Source: JAFGRU01 sp963665915
Lineage (GTDB): Bacteria; Desulfobacterota; Desulfuromonadia; Desulfuromonadales; JAAYDE01
Assembly: GCA_963665915.2 (NCBI GenBank)
Contig: CAXXSG010000002.1
Coordinates: 248,001 to 312,000 of the forward strand
Direction: 5' to 3'
Length of the DNA stretch: 64,000 nt
Below the pieces are notes generated by a model. That model searched no databases and was not told the DNA's origin. It saw only the letters and a program-made list of their open reading frames with translations. Below are positions 40,623-49,790 of this stretch, piece by piece. How positions within the stretch are numbered: the first letter of the stretch is position 1; each line of letters begins with the position of its first letter. Position numbers and translations under genes: made by a program.

Positions 40623-43256
40623 ATGCGTCTTCTAATATTGTCCATAGTTTTTCTACTTGCTTGCCATAGCCCTCTCTGGGCAGGGAAAAATGTTTATCTG
40701 AACGAACTCTCTAAAAAAAATCAGATGGGATTTACCCGCTTGACCCTGGATTTTTCTTCTCTTCCTTCCTGCCAGGTAAAGACTTTTGGACAGCGTATTG
40801 ATCTTCGCTTTCGTGGAGTAGAGCTGGGCCCTAAGTTTCGGGAACTTCCGGAAGATGATTCCATTGTCAGGGTTATTCTTGCTAAGGGGAAGAAAGACCT
40901 GGTTCTTTCTTTTCTCTTCAGAAAACTGCCTCTTAAGGTTGAAACGACCCCCGTTGCCTCCAAAGACCAACTGTTTGTAGACATTTTTTGGAAAAGGAAA
41001 AAAACAAGGTCCGTACGTCTCGCCGTGGATATGAGCTCGAAAGGTTTCCCTAAGAAAAAAGGGGTTGGGAGCGCCTCAATTTCCAGCGAAAAGTCGGAGT
41101 ATTCAGGAAACTGGGAAAAATTTTTCCATGCTTACCAGGCTCCTCTTCTAATCAAAGCTCCGGTCAGATTTTCTTTGCCGGAACTTCCCCTCATTCCTGA
41201 AAAGTTGATCAGCGAAGATATCCGGGAGGTATGGAAGTTCGTTCGTACTGAAGGCTGGAATACTGTTGAACCACTTCTGGCCATGAAAGCGAAGAATAAT
41301 AAAGAGTTTGAAGAGAGTGACGTATACAAGGCCGTCCTGATGGAAGCGAGGGTCCGTTCCGGTAAATATAAGGAAGCTTTAGCGGGCGCCTTAAAGCCGC
41401 AGGATTCATCGCTGTACCAGCGCTGCCAATATCTGAAGAATTTCTCTCGGGCTGTTCTTTCAGAGCATTTCCTGGCCCGCAACGATGTCAACTCTGCATT
41501 GAAAGACATGACAAATGACAACCCCTTTCAGCCCTACTTTCTTCTTCTTCAGGCGGAAATCGCCCTTGCTCTCGATGCGCCCAAGGAGGCATTGGAGTGT
41601 CTGTCCCGGAAAGATGTTGCCTGGACTGGCGATCTGGAAAAAATTCGCAAGCTCAGATTGATCGACAGTAAGGGGTTTGAGAATTTGGATATCGCAACTC
41701 CACCCAGTATTGCAAAGAATATCGAGGACAAAAGTCTCCCCCCCAATACGGTGGCGGTTAAAGATGGAGATTCCTGGTGGAGCCTGTCCCGACAACATGG
41801 AGCAAGTGTTGCGGATTTGAAAAAACGTAATAATATTTCGGGAAATATTCTTCAGATCGGACAGAGGTTAGTGGTTTCCGCTCACAAAGATCTTCCGGTT
41901 CCGGAAAAAAAAACTGTTAAAAGCACACCCTCCCAAAAAGAACTTAAAAATCCCTATACACCTTACTTGAAAGATCATGCTCTGTTTTTCAAGAAACCAT
42001 TTTCCTTATGCCGTGCGGCAGACTTATTTCAAAAACAGAAACGGTTTAACGAAGCACTTTTTCTCTATGAAAAAGCGAAGCTGGCTCTTGAAGACAGCAC
42101 CGTCAAAACCCTTGTCGATTTTTCGACAGCCCGTCTTTTGAAAAAAGTCGGGAAGACGGACATGGCCTTGGAGAGACTTGAAGGTTTGATTGAGCGGGAT
42201 CTGAATGCTGATGCTGGTTACAGGGCGCGTCTTGCTCTGTTGGAAGACAAGGCACAGGAAAATCAATGGTTCGAATATTTGAGAATGGCCGACGAATATG
42301 GGGAGGTGGCCGAGCAGGCACGGCCAAGAGAACTGCGTGAAACAGCTGCTTTCAAAAAGGCTCTGGCCTTGTATTTTGGAGATGAAAAAGAAAAAAGCAT
42401 TCATTCTTTCGATAAATTTCGTAAGAATTTTGCGGCTGGAGTACTCGCTAAAGAGGCGGAGTGCTTCCTGCGCGAAAAGCTGCCATCGCTGATTGAAGAG
42501 ATTGCCGGCAAAGGCCGAGACTTTGATGCTGTCCTGTTGCTTGATGGTCATCGTGAAATCCTTCTTTCCTTACAGATGGACAGTCACTTTCTGATCGGTC
42601 TGGCAACGTCGTTAAGCCGTCTTGGTCTCATGAAACGGGCGGCGAAAATCTATTTATTTCTGCTGGAAAATTATCGGGATGAAGAAGGTGAAAAGTTTTT
42701 TTATCAACCACTGGTAAACACCTATATGGAACGGCAGGATTATCCGGCTGCGGCTGATTTTTCGGGGCGATATCTCGAACGGTTTCCTGAGGCTGAGAAC
42801 TGGAAGGAGCTTTTCTATCAGCACATTCTCGCTCTGCAGAAAGCTGAGCGCCTGGATGAGGCGATTTCAGTCTGGAAGAAATACCAGCATCGGGCTGACA
42901 GCCGAGGGAGAATGGTGGCGGCTCGGGTTTTCTGGGCAAAAGAACGTTATCAGGATGTTGTTGACTGTTTGCAGAAGGGGCCTGGAGAAGGTGGAAAATT
43001 CCCTGACGATATTTTGATTTTAAAGGCGGAATCGCATCTGAAACAGAAACAAAAAAAAGAAGCCTTTGCCCTGTTTCAGGAATTATCTGAAAAAAAGAGT
43101 TTCTTTCAACAGTCACTTTACCGGTGTGCCCAGATCGCTATTTCCGCAGGGAATAAAAATGAGGCACTAAACTATTTAAATCAGGTCGTCGAAAAGGGAG
43201 AAACCGGTTTTTGGGAGGATCTTGCTCGCACCTCGATGACGGAAATAAAGATGTAG
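40623..43256 (+). CDS. Secreted AMIN-like/LysM/TPR protein at the head of the flagellar operon
   Basis: An 877-residue envelope protein I cannot name. A signal sequence opens it (RLLILSIVFLLAC...); LLAC could be a weak lipobox or cleavage could fall after SPLWA. Residues about 22-135 are a beta-rich AMIN-like region (FTRLTLDFSSLPSCQVKTFGQ). A LysM peptidoglycan-binding domain (VAVKDGDSWWSLSRQHG..., about 376-420) follows, then TPR-like helical repeats to the C terminus (NEALFLYEKAKLALED, NEALNYLNQVVEKGE). LysM plus TPR recalls FimV/HubP but this one is extracytoplasmic. It follows the sigma-54 promoter and precedes flgB by 69 bp, so a role in placing or anchoring the flagellum in the wall is plausible. 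Confidence 0.7.
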   Translation: MRLLILSIVFLLACHSPLWAGKNVYLNELSKKNQMGFTRLTLDFSSLPSCQVKTFGQRIDLRFRGVELGPKFRELPEDDSIVRVILAKGKKDLVLSFLFRKLPLKVETTPVASKDQLFVDIFWKRKKTRSVRLAVDMSSKGFPKKKGVGSASISSEKSEYSGNWEKFFHAYQAPLLIKAPVRFSLPELPLIPEKLISEDIREVWKFVRTEGWNTVEPLLAMKAKNNKEFEESDVYKAVLMEARVRSGKYKEALAGALKPQDSSLYQRCQYLKNFSRAVLSEHFLARNDVNSALKDMTNDNPFQPYFLLLQAEIALALDAPKEALECLSRKDVAWTGDLEKIRKLRLIDSKGFENLDIATPPSIAKNIEDKSLPPNTVAVKDGDSWWSLSRQHGASVADLKKRNNISGNILQIGQRLVVSAHKDLPVPEKKTVKSTPSQKELKNPYTPYLKDHALFFKKPFSLCRAADLFQKQKRFNEALFLYEKAKLALEDSTVKTLVDFSTARLLKKVGKTDMALERLEGLIERDLNADAGYRARLALLEDKAQENQWFEYLRMADEYGEVAEQARPRELRETAAFKKALALYFGDEKEKSIHSFDKFRKNFAAGVLAKEAECFLREKLPSLIEEIAGKGRDFDAVLLLDGHREILLSLQMDSHFLIGLATSLSRLGLMKRAAKIYLFLLENYRDEEGEKFFYQPLVNTYMERQDYPAAADFSGRYLERFPEAENWKELFYQHILALQKAERLDEAISVWKKYQHRADSRGRMVAARVFWAKERYQDVVDCLQKGPGEGGKFPDDILILKAESHLKQKQKKEAFALFQELSEKKSFFQQSLYRCAQIAISAGNKNEALNYLNQVVEKGETGFWEDLARTSMTEIKM

Positions 43257-43325
43257 TGACAAAAAGCCCGTTCTATTCTGTTTCGGAGGAGGGTTTTGGA
43301 GAATTTTTCAGAAAAAGAGGCATGA

Positions 43326-43736
43326 ATGAAATTATCAGGAATTTTTGATCAGACCACTCATTTTTTAAAAAAAGCACTCAATTTTCGTGTCCACAACCAA
43401 CAGGTGATTTCTTCGAACATTGCTAATTCCGATACGCCGGGCTACATCCCGGCCCGTCTTGAGTTCGAGGGGAGCCTGAAAGATGCGGTGGGAACTTCTG
43501 GATTGAAACTTGCAAAAACCCAATCCAGCCATATCGGACCCGAAGGGGATCTCACTGGTACCGGAGGCAGAGTTGTCCGGGAATCCAAGGGCATGGATAT
43601 CGGAGATCGTAATGAGGTAAGTGTCGAAGAGGAAATGGTTCAAATGGCTGAAAACCAGATCCTTTATGAAGCAACGGTCCAGTCTTTAAACAAAAAGTAC
43701 GCGTTGTTGAAATATATTGTTCAGGATGGCCGCTAA
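43326..43736 (+). CDS. flgB: Flagellar basal-body rod protein FlgB
   Basis: Proximal rod subunit, 136 residues. FRVHNQQVISSNIANSDTPGY is the conserved N-terminal rod motif (ANxxTPGY) and the C terminus VQMAENQILYEATVQSLNKKY is the paired heptad segment of rod proteins. No signal peptide, as expected for export through the flagellar type III apparatus. Closely followed by flgC 11 bp later. Confidence 0.96.
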   Translation: MKLSGIFDQTTHFLKKALNFRVHNQQVISSNIANSDTPGYIPARLEFEGSLKDAVGTSGLKLAKTQSSHIGPEGDLTGTGGRVVRESKGMDIGDRNEVSVEEEMVQMAENQILYEATVQSLNKKYALLKYIVQDGR

Positions 43737-43747
43737 GGAGAATTTTG

Positions 43748-44179
43748 ATGGACCTTTTTAACACGATCAAAATCAGTTCATCAGCACTGAAGGCACAGCA
43801 GGTTCGTTTGAATACGGTCAGCTCCAACCTGGCCAATGTGGAAACCACACAGACCCCTGAAGGGGGGCCTTATCGCAGAAAGTCCGTCGTTTTTCAAAGC
43901 GATGGATCACAGTTTTCGGAGCATATGGATCAGGAGATGCGGGGAGCGGTTCAGGGGGTCAAGGTGAGCCGCATTGTCTCCGATAATCAGGCGCCAAGAA
44001 TTATCTATAATCCCGGGCACCCGGATGCCAATGAGGAGGGTTACGTTTCCATGCCGAACATCAACTCACTTGAGGAAATGGCGGATATGGTTTCTGCGAC
44101 CCGCGCTTACGAAGCTAACCTCAATACGATTCAAGCTGCGAAAAGAATGGCTTTGAAAGCCCTTGAAATAGGAAGGTAG
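43748..44179 (+). CDS. flgC: Flagellar basal-body rod protein FlgC
   Basis: Rod subunit, 143 residues. KAQQVRLNTVSSNLANVETTQTPEGGPYRRK (here quoted in part: LNTVSSNLANVETT) is the FlgC signature, and MVSATRAYEANLNTIQAAKRM the conserved C-terminal helix. I start at ATG 43748, with AAGGAG seven bases upstream; a TTG at 43745 would add one residue. Confidence 0.96.
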   Translation: MDLFNTIKISSSALKAQQVRLNTVSSNLANVETTQTPEGGPYRRKSVVFQSDGSQFSEHMDQEMRGAVQGVKVSRIVSDNQAPRIIYNPGHPDANEEGYVSMPNINSLEEMADMVSATRAYEANLNTIQAAKRMALKALEIGR

Positions 44180-44186
44180 GTAACCA

Positions 44187-44483
44187 GTGAGCAATGTCAA
44201 TCCCGTAGGTAATGCAGTACCTTTGAATTTTCCGCAGGAGGTGCAAAAACAAGCTGCTCCTGAAGGGGATTTTACCGGTTTTTTGACCGACGCCCTGAAG
44301 GAAACCCAAAATGCACAACTTGAAGCTGATCGGGCCATGGAAAAGTTGGCCACCGGTGAGGCAAAGAGCATCCATGAAGTTATGGTTGCTATGGAAGAGG
44401 CGGATATTTCCATGAGGTTGGTCGTTCAGATGCGCAATAAAGTTGTGGAAGCGTATCAGGAAATTATGCGAATGCAGGTCTGA
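44187..44483 (+). CDS. fliE: Flagellar hook-basal body protein FliE
   Basis: Small linker between the MS ring and the rod, 98 residues. The C-terminal block (SIHEVMVAMEEADISMRLVV, then VEAYQEIMRMQV) is the FliE signature. The start is GTG 44187, preceded by AGGTAGG. It follows flgC by 7 bp. Confidence 0.95.
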   Translation: MSNVNPVGNAVPLNFPQEVQKQAAPEGDFTGFLTDALKETQNAQLEADRAMEKLATGEAKSIHEVMVAMEEADISMRLVVQMRNKVVEAYQEIMRMQV

Positions 44484-44595
44484 TTCGGATTTTTTGAAAT
44501 GCATGCCTCTTGCTTCACTTGATGCAATTCAGAAATAAATTTTTCAATTGTTCCCATGACGTATCATTTTATGAAATCCAAAAGGTTCTTTCCCA

Positions 44596-46155
44596 ATGGC
44601 GGAAGAGAATAAAAAAAGTCTTTTAGGTTCAATCAGTCAATGGCCTCGTGGCCGAAAAATCAGTTTGGTTGTCGTGGCAATTGTATCTATCGCCGCTTTT
44701 GCCCTGATTATTTCACAGTACCGCACTGCCGACTATCGGGTTCTTTTTGCCAATCTTTCCAACAGCGATGCCTCCGGGGTCGTAGAGTGGCTTAAAGAGA
44801 GGAAAATTCCCTTCAAGCTGGGGGATTCGGGGAGTTCGGTTCTAATTCCCGACGATCAGGTTTATGAAGCTCGCATTGAACTGGCCGGATCCGGGCTCCC
44901 TCGCGGTGGCGGGGTCGGTTTCGAAATTTTCGATAAACAGAGCTTCGGAATGACTGATTTTGCACAGAAGGTCAATTATCAGCGTGCCCTTCAAGGAGAA
45001 TTGGCCCGGACCATCTCTTCCTTATCCCCGGTCGATGGGACTCGTATCCATATTGCCCTTCCAGAAAAAAGACTTTTCAAAAATCAACAGAAAGATGCAA
45101 CGGCCTCCGTCACTTTGAAGCTGGTTCCGGGTGAAAACCTGACCCAAAATCAGATTCGCGGTATTGTCAACCTTATGGCAGGGAGCGTTGAAGGTCTGGA
45201 TGCTGATAATGTGACCATTGTTGACGATCAGGGGACCATTCTAACCAAGGATCCAGGGCATGCCTCCGAGAGCGACATGTCACCGGAAAAGTTGAGTTTT
45301 CAGCAAACGGTTGAGAAGCGCCTTGAAGACCGGGCTCAATCAATGCTTGACCTAGCGCTGGGACGGGACTACTCGCTGGTCAAAGTAACGGCTAAGCTTG
45401 ATTTCAATCAGATTGAAAAGACTGAGGAGATTTATGATCCGGGTGGTACGGTGCCCCGTAGTGAGCAGACTGTTGAGGAAAAGTCCGGTGTTGAATCGAT
45501 GGGTGGAGTGCCCGGCGTTGACTCCAACATCAAGGGCAGCTCCCAGTCATCCGGGCATACCCCCTCCAGCAAATCATCTGAAATCATCAATTATGAGGTG
45601 AGTCGCACTATCAGCCATGTCAAGACACCTGTTGGGGAGGTGAAGAAACTTTCCGTCTCCGTGCTTGTGGCCGACAAAAGGGTTGAAGGTGCTGAAGGAG
45701 AGCCGCCCACATTTGTCCCTCGCGCGGATAAAGAGTTGAAAAACATTGAAGAGATGGTCAAATCGGCTGTCGGCTTCGACGTTGAGCGAGGGGACCAGGT
45801 GCACGTCGTTTCCATGCCACTTCCCGGTGATTTGTCGCGTGGAACATGGCCGGAACCATCCATGCTGGATAAAGTCTATCCCCTGATCCCTTTGGCCAAG
45901 TATCTTTTCATCGGAATTTTTGCTCTTATTCTCTATTTCCTTTTAATCAGACCGTTGATCAGGACTTTAAAGACTGAAAGCCGCATGGTTCAACACTATA
46001 AAACGGTTGAACAACTGGAGGCAGAGATGGGTGGTGTCGCCGGGTCCCATCTTGTGGGTGCCGGACAGGATCCAGTAGCTAAAATTCGCAAGGATGCTCT
46101 AGACTCCAAAGAGCTTCCCGGCATGGTTATCAAAAACTGGCTGCGGCAGGACTAA
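44596..46155 (+). CDS. fliF: Flagellar MS-ring protein FliF
   Basis: Builds the membrane MS ring. Two membrane helices flank the periplasmic part: RKISLVVVAIVSIAAFALII (about 20-40) and KYLFIGIFALILYFLLI (about 435-452). YRVLFANLSNSDASGVVEWL and the ring-building motif region RALQGELARTISSL are typical; the C-terminal cytoplasmic tail ends MVIKNWLRQD, the FliG-binding segment. 519 residues, usual length. The 112-bp gap before it shows no clear promoter. Confidence 0.97.
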   Translation: MAEENKKSLLGSISQWPRGRKISLVVVAIVSIAAFALIISQYRTADYRVLFANLSNSDASGVVEWLKERKIPFKLGDSGSSVLIPDDQVYEARIELAGSGLPRGGGVGFEIFDKQSFGMTDFAQKVNYQRALQGELARTISSLSPVDGTRIHIALPEKRLFKNQQKDATASVTLKLVPGENLTQNQIRGIVNLMAGSVEGLDADNVTIVDDQGTILTKDPGHASESDMSPEKLSFQQTVEKRLEDRAQSMLDLALGRDYSLVKVTAKLDFNQIEKTEEIYDPGGTVPRSEQTVEEKSGVESMGGVPGVDSNIKGSSQSSGHTPSSKSSEIINYEVSRTISHVKTPVGEVKKLSVSVLVADKRVEGAEGEPPTFVPRADKELKNIEEMVKSAVGFDVERGDQVHVVSMPLPGDLSRGTWPEPSMLDKVYPLIPLAKYLFIGIFALILYFLLIRPLIRTLKTESRMVQHYKTVEQLEAEMGGVAGSHLVGAGQDPVAKIRKDALDSKELPGMVIKNWLRQD

Positions 46156-46158
46156 TAT

Positions 46159-47184
46159 ATGCTGAAGCTGGGAGCAAAACAAGTTGATAAACTCACGGGG
46201 GTCCAGAAGTCTGCAATCCTTCTGGTTTGCCTTGGTGAAGAAGCGGCAGCGAAGATTTTTGAAGGGCTTGCCGACTCGGAAGTCCAGGCCATCAGTCGCT
46301 GCATGATGGATATTGAGCATGTGCCGAAGGAAATTCTTCTGGATGTTCTGAAAGAATATGATGTCGTTGGAAAAGAGGACTCCGGTGTCTTTGTTGATGG
46401 CGATGTTTTTGTCCAAAAAGTTCTTCAGGCCGGTTCCGACAGAAAAAGGGCAGAGACTCTTATGGAGCAGTTTGCATCCGTCTCCAACGAGCATCCCATG
46501 GGAACCATTGCCAATATGGATCCCAATACTATTGCAGGCCTTATTGGAACGGAACATCCCCAGACCATTGCGTTGATCCTTTCCACCCAGAAGAACGAAC
46601 ATACCGCTCGTATTCTTGACAACTTTCCCGAAGAACTTAAAGGGGAAATTCTTTATCGCATCGCCAAAATTGAAAAAGTCTCTCCTGAAATTGTCTCCCA
46701 GATTGAAAAAGCTTTGCAGAAAGAAATTGGCGGGATGATCACGAGCGAATACCAGAAAATCGGTGGCGTGGATAAGGTCGTTGAAATCCTTGGAAAAATG
46801 CAAAAAGGGACAGACCAGGTTGTACTGGAGTCTATTGAAGAGTCCGATGCGGAAATGGCGGAGGAAATCAGAAAACGGATGTTCACTTTTGAAGATATGC
46901 TCGAACTGGATAAGCGTGCATTGCAGAAAATTCTCAGGGAAATCAATACGGACCAGTTGACTCTGGCGCTGAAAACCGCCTCGGATGAGTTGAAAGAGGC
47001 TATTTTCGCAAACATTTCTCAGCGTGCCGCCAGTATGATTCGAGAAGATATTGAGGCCATGGGACCGGTGAAGCTGTCAGAGGTCGAAGCCGCGCAAGTC
47101 GGTATTGTCAAGGCTGCCTTCAAACTTGAAGAAGAAGGGCAAATCTCCATGCCGGGTCGGGGAGGGGATGATGTCCTCGTCTAA
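46159..47184 (+). CDS. fliG: Flagellar motor switch protein FliG
   Basis: Switch-complex subunit, 341 residues, three armadillo-like domains. It contains the EHPQTIALIL segment that defines the middle domain (residues about 130-140), and the C-terminal torque domain LDKRALQKILREIN with charged residues that contact MotA. ISQRAASMIREDIEAMGPV is the conserved C-terminal helix. Starts 3 bp after fliF; its end overlaps fliH by 17 bases. Confidence 0.97.
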   Translation: MLKLGAKQVDKLTGVQKSAILLVCLGEEAAAKIFEGLADSEVQAISRCMMDIEHVPKEILLDVLKEYDVVGKEDSGVFVDGDVFVQKVLQAGSDRKRAETLMEQFASVSNEHPMGTIANMDPNTIAGLIGTEHPQTIALILSTQKNEHTARILDNFPEELKGEILYRIAKIEKVSPEIVSQIEKALQKEIGGMITSEYQKIGGVDKVVEILGKMQKGTDQVVLESIEESDAEMAEEIRKRMFTFEDMLELDKRALQKILREINTDQLTLALKTASDELKEAIFANISQRAASMIREDIEAMGPVKLSEVEAAQVGIVKAAFKLEEEGQISMPGRGGDDVLV

Positions 47185-47854
47185 AATTCTCCGTGGCCTG
47201 GGGGCACATGAATGCAGCCCTTTTGAGTTTAGTTCTTTTGACAACCCGGAAAGCTTGGCGGCTGGTGTAAATCATTCCCTGGGTATCGTGTCCCTGGACG
47301 AGGGGAAGGGGAGTGCTCCTCAAACTTCCTCCTCGCATTCCACGAAGATGGACAGCGATCCCAACGAAATTGAAAAAGCTTTTTTAATGGGCAAGGAAGA
47401 AGGGCTCCAGGAGGGTGCACAGAACCTTGATACAGCCATCCAAGCCTTGGGTCAAGCCCTCGAGGACGTAAGCCAACTGCGCAAAAGCATCATCCATAAC
47501 AGCAGTCAGGACATGCTGCATCTGGTTCTGACAATTTCCCGTCAGGTGCTTCATTGTGAAGTTTCCGTCAAGCCGGAGACAATCCTGTCCAGCATTGAGA
47601 GGGCATTACTGGCCTCGATCAGCACCGACTCTTACCATGTCAAAGTCAACTCACAAGATATCGAACTGGTGAAGGAGAAAAAGCCTTTTTTTCTCGCGAG
47701 AGTCACAGGGCTGAAGAATATCACTTTTGAAGCGGATGAAACCATATCCCGTGGGAGCTGCAAGGTTGAATCGGAGCTCGGGGAAGTCGATGCGTCCATT
47801 GAGACTCAACTGGACGAGATCAGGCAATATCTGCTGGCATCCATAACGGGTTAG
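47168..47854 (+). CDS. fliH: Flagellar assembly protein FliH
   Basis: Negative regulator and stator of the FliI ATPase, 228 residues from the ATG pair at 47168/47171, which follows GGGGAGGGG inside the end of fliG. A variable N terminus leads to a Gly-rich helix (MGKEEGLQEGAQNL) and the FliH C-terminal domain (ILSSIERALLASI..., GSCKVESELGEVDASIETQL). The frame is open to 47105 but the extra residues fall inside fliG. Standard length. Confidence 0.9.
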   Translation: MMSSSKILRGLGAHECSPFEFSSFDNPESLAAGVNHSLGIVSLDEGKGSAPQTSSSHSTKMDSDPNEIEKAFLMGKEEGLQEGAQNLDTAIQALGQALEDVSQLRKSIIHNSSQDMLHLVLTISRQVLHCEVSVKPETILSSIERALLASISTDSYHVKVNSQDIELVKEKKPFFLARVTGLKNITFEADETISRGSCKVESELGEVDASIETQLDEIRQYLLASITG

Positions 47855-47926
47855 CAGCCGGGTGGTTAACCCCATTCACCAAATCCGGCCCTCTTTCCCA
47901 CTGCCAGATTTTATCTTCTCGACAAG

Positions 47927-47960
47927 AATTTTGTCGGTGGGCTTTGCCAGCGACAAAATT
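47927..47960 (+). other. Stem-loop between fliH and fliI
   Basis: AATTTTGTCG (47927-47936) and CGACAAAATT (47951-47960) form a perfect 10-bp stem with a 14-nt loop that itself contains GGC/GCC. No T tract follows. It sits in the only sizeable gap (151 bp) in this part of the operon; a processing or attenuation role is possible. Confidence 0.5.
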
Positions 47961-48005
47961 GCCTCAGAATTAATTGACAGCACAATTCAAACGAGACACT
48001 GAAAC

Positions 48006-49307
48006 ATGCAGGAACTTGCCAGAAACCTTGAAAACCTTCCGCTGATCCGTTCCAAGGGAAAGGTGGTCAAAATTGTCGGCCTGGTTGTCGAGGGGCATGT
48101 CCCTGGGGCAACGGTCGGAACCTTGTGTGAGTTGATCCCCAACGGGGGCGGTGAGAAGGTATTAGCGGAAGTAACCGGATTTAGGGATTCCTGCGCTTTA
48201 CTGATGCCTTTGGGTGAGATTCGCGGCCTTGGTCCGGGTAGTTTCATCCAGGTGAAAAGCATGAGCGCTTCCCAGCAGGTTGGTGAGCAACTTCTGGGAA
48301 GGGTAATCGATGCCATGGGGTTGCCCATTGATGGTCGTCCTGCTCCTCTTCTCGAAAAGGAAATGCCTATCTACGCTCTTCCTCCCGGCCCCATGGATAG
48401 AAGAGTCATAGAAGAGCCTATGGACTTGGGGGTTCGCGCAATAAATGGTCTCTTGACCTGTGGGGTCGGCCAGCGCATGGGTATCATGGCAGGTTCCGGA
48501 GTCGGGAAAAGTGTCCTGTTGGGAACACTGGCCAATGGTGCGAAAACGGATGTCAATGTCATTGCATTGATCGGTGAAAGGGGGAGGGAAGTCAAGGAGT
48601 TCATCGAACGCGATCTGGGCCCCGAAGGACTCAAACGTTCGGTCCTGGTTGTGGCAACGTCGGATCAGTCCCCGCTTCTGAGGATGCGCGGGGCTTTTGT
48701 GGCGACGACCATCGCGGAGTTTTTCTGTCGGCAGGGCAAAAACGTTCTTCTCATGATGGATTCAGTTACCCGCTTTGCCATGGCCATGCGCGAAGTCGGG
48801 CTTGCGATTGGCGAACCTCCGACGACCAAAGGCTATACTCCTTCGGTTTTTGCCACCCTGCCCAAGCTTTTGGAAAGAGCAGGGAGTTTTGAGGGCATGG
48901 GGAGCATCACCGGATTGTATACCGTCCTCGTGGAAGGGGATGATATGAATGAACCGATTGCCGACTCCGTTCGCTCCATTCTGGACGGGCACATTGTCCT
49001 GTCCCGTAAAATCGCAGCCAGAAATCATTATCCCGCCATTGATATTCTCAATTCCACCAGTCGTGTAATGCGGGACATTATATCGCCCGGGCATCTCGAG
49101 ATGAATGGCCGGATCCGGGAAATTCTGGCGACCCATCAGGAAAATGAAGAGTTGATCAATATCGGCGCTTACCGCGAAGGGAGTAATCCGAAGATTGATT
49201 ACACGCTCTCCAAAATTGACGCTGTGAATGATTTCCTGCGCCAGGCGATGCATGACCACATAAATATGGAAACGACATTGGGGAAAATGGAGCAAATCCT
49301 TTCCTGA
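48006..49307 (+). CDS. fliI: Flagellar type III export ATPase FliI
   Basis: Energises export of rod and hook proteins. Walker A is MAGSGVGKSVLLG, and ALIGERGREVKEF, VVVATSDQSPLLRM and LLMMDSVTRFAMA are family blocks. GEPPTTKGYTPSVFATLPKLLERAG is the FliI/beta-subunit signature, quoted here as far as GYTPSVFATLPKLL. 433 residues, full length. ATG 48006 follows the stem-loop at 47927. Confidence 0.97.
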   Translation: MQELARNLENLPLIRSKGKVVKIVGLVVEGHVPGATVGTLCELIPNGGGEKVLAEVTGFRDSCALLMPLGEIRGLGPGSFIQVKSMSASQQVGEQLLGRVIDAMGLPIDGRPAPLLEKEMPIYALPPGPMDRRVIEEPMDLGVRAINGLLTCGVGQRMGIMAGSGVGKSVLLGTLANGAKTDVNVIALIGERGREVKEFIERDLGPEGLKRSVLVVATSDQSPLLRMRGAFVATTIAEFFCRQGKNVLLMMDSVTRFAMAMREVGLAIGEPPTTKGYTPSVFATLPKLLERAGSFEGMGSITGLYTVLVEGDDMNEPIADSVRSILDGHIVLSRKIAARNHYPAIDILNSTSRVMRDIISPGHLEMNGRIREILATHQENEELINIGAYREGSNPKIDYTLSKIDAVNDFLRQAMHDHINMETTLGKMEQILS

Positions 49308-49354
49308 TCTGGTTTTTATTAACTTAAAATAAGCAGCTGAACGACATTGGTGAT

Positions 49355-49786
49355 ATGAAAAAATTCAAACTTGATCCGGTCTTGAATTATCGGAAAATGT
49401 TGGAAAATGTGGAATGTCAAAAGCTTGCTGAGGTGCAGGTCGAGAAGCGCAAGTTGATGAATGCTATCGACGAAGTCAGGCAAAAGCTTGAAGATTATTA
49501 CGAAAACCTCGAGCAACGGCGCAATGAGGGTATTGTCATTCAGGAATTGATGTTGTTGGAAAGGAATGTTCAGCACCACATGAAAATATTTGAAAAATTG
49601 TCAAAAAAGCTCAGCCAGGCGGAAAAAAAGGTTGAAGACCAGCAAATTATTTTAAAAAAAGCGAGTCGCAACAAAAAACTGCTGGAAAACCTGAAAGAAA
49701 AATTTATCGAAAAAGAAAAAGGGCTTCTTCAGCAGAAAGAACAGGCGGAAGTTGACGAAATAGCTGTTCTCTTTCATAAAAGGTAA
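49355..49786 (+). CDS. fliJ: Flagellar export protein FliJ
   Basis: General chaperone and FliI partner, 143 residues, almost entirely coiled coil (from KLDPVLNYRKMLENVECQKL to EVDEIAVLFHKR). The N-terminal FxLDxVLxxR-like start matches the family. Highly charged, no signal peptide. Sits between fliI and the MotE-like gene. Confidence 0.9.
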   Translation: MKKFKLDPVLNYRKMLENVECQKLAEVQVEKRKLMNAIDEVRQKLEDYYENLEQRRNEGIVIQELMLLERNVQHHMKIFEKLSKKLSQAEKKVEDQQIILKKASRNKKLLENLKEKFIEKEKGLLQQKEQAEVDEIAVLFHKR

Positions 49787-49790
49787 AAAA

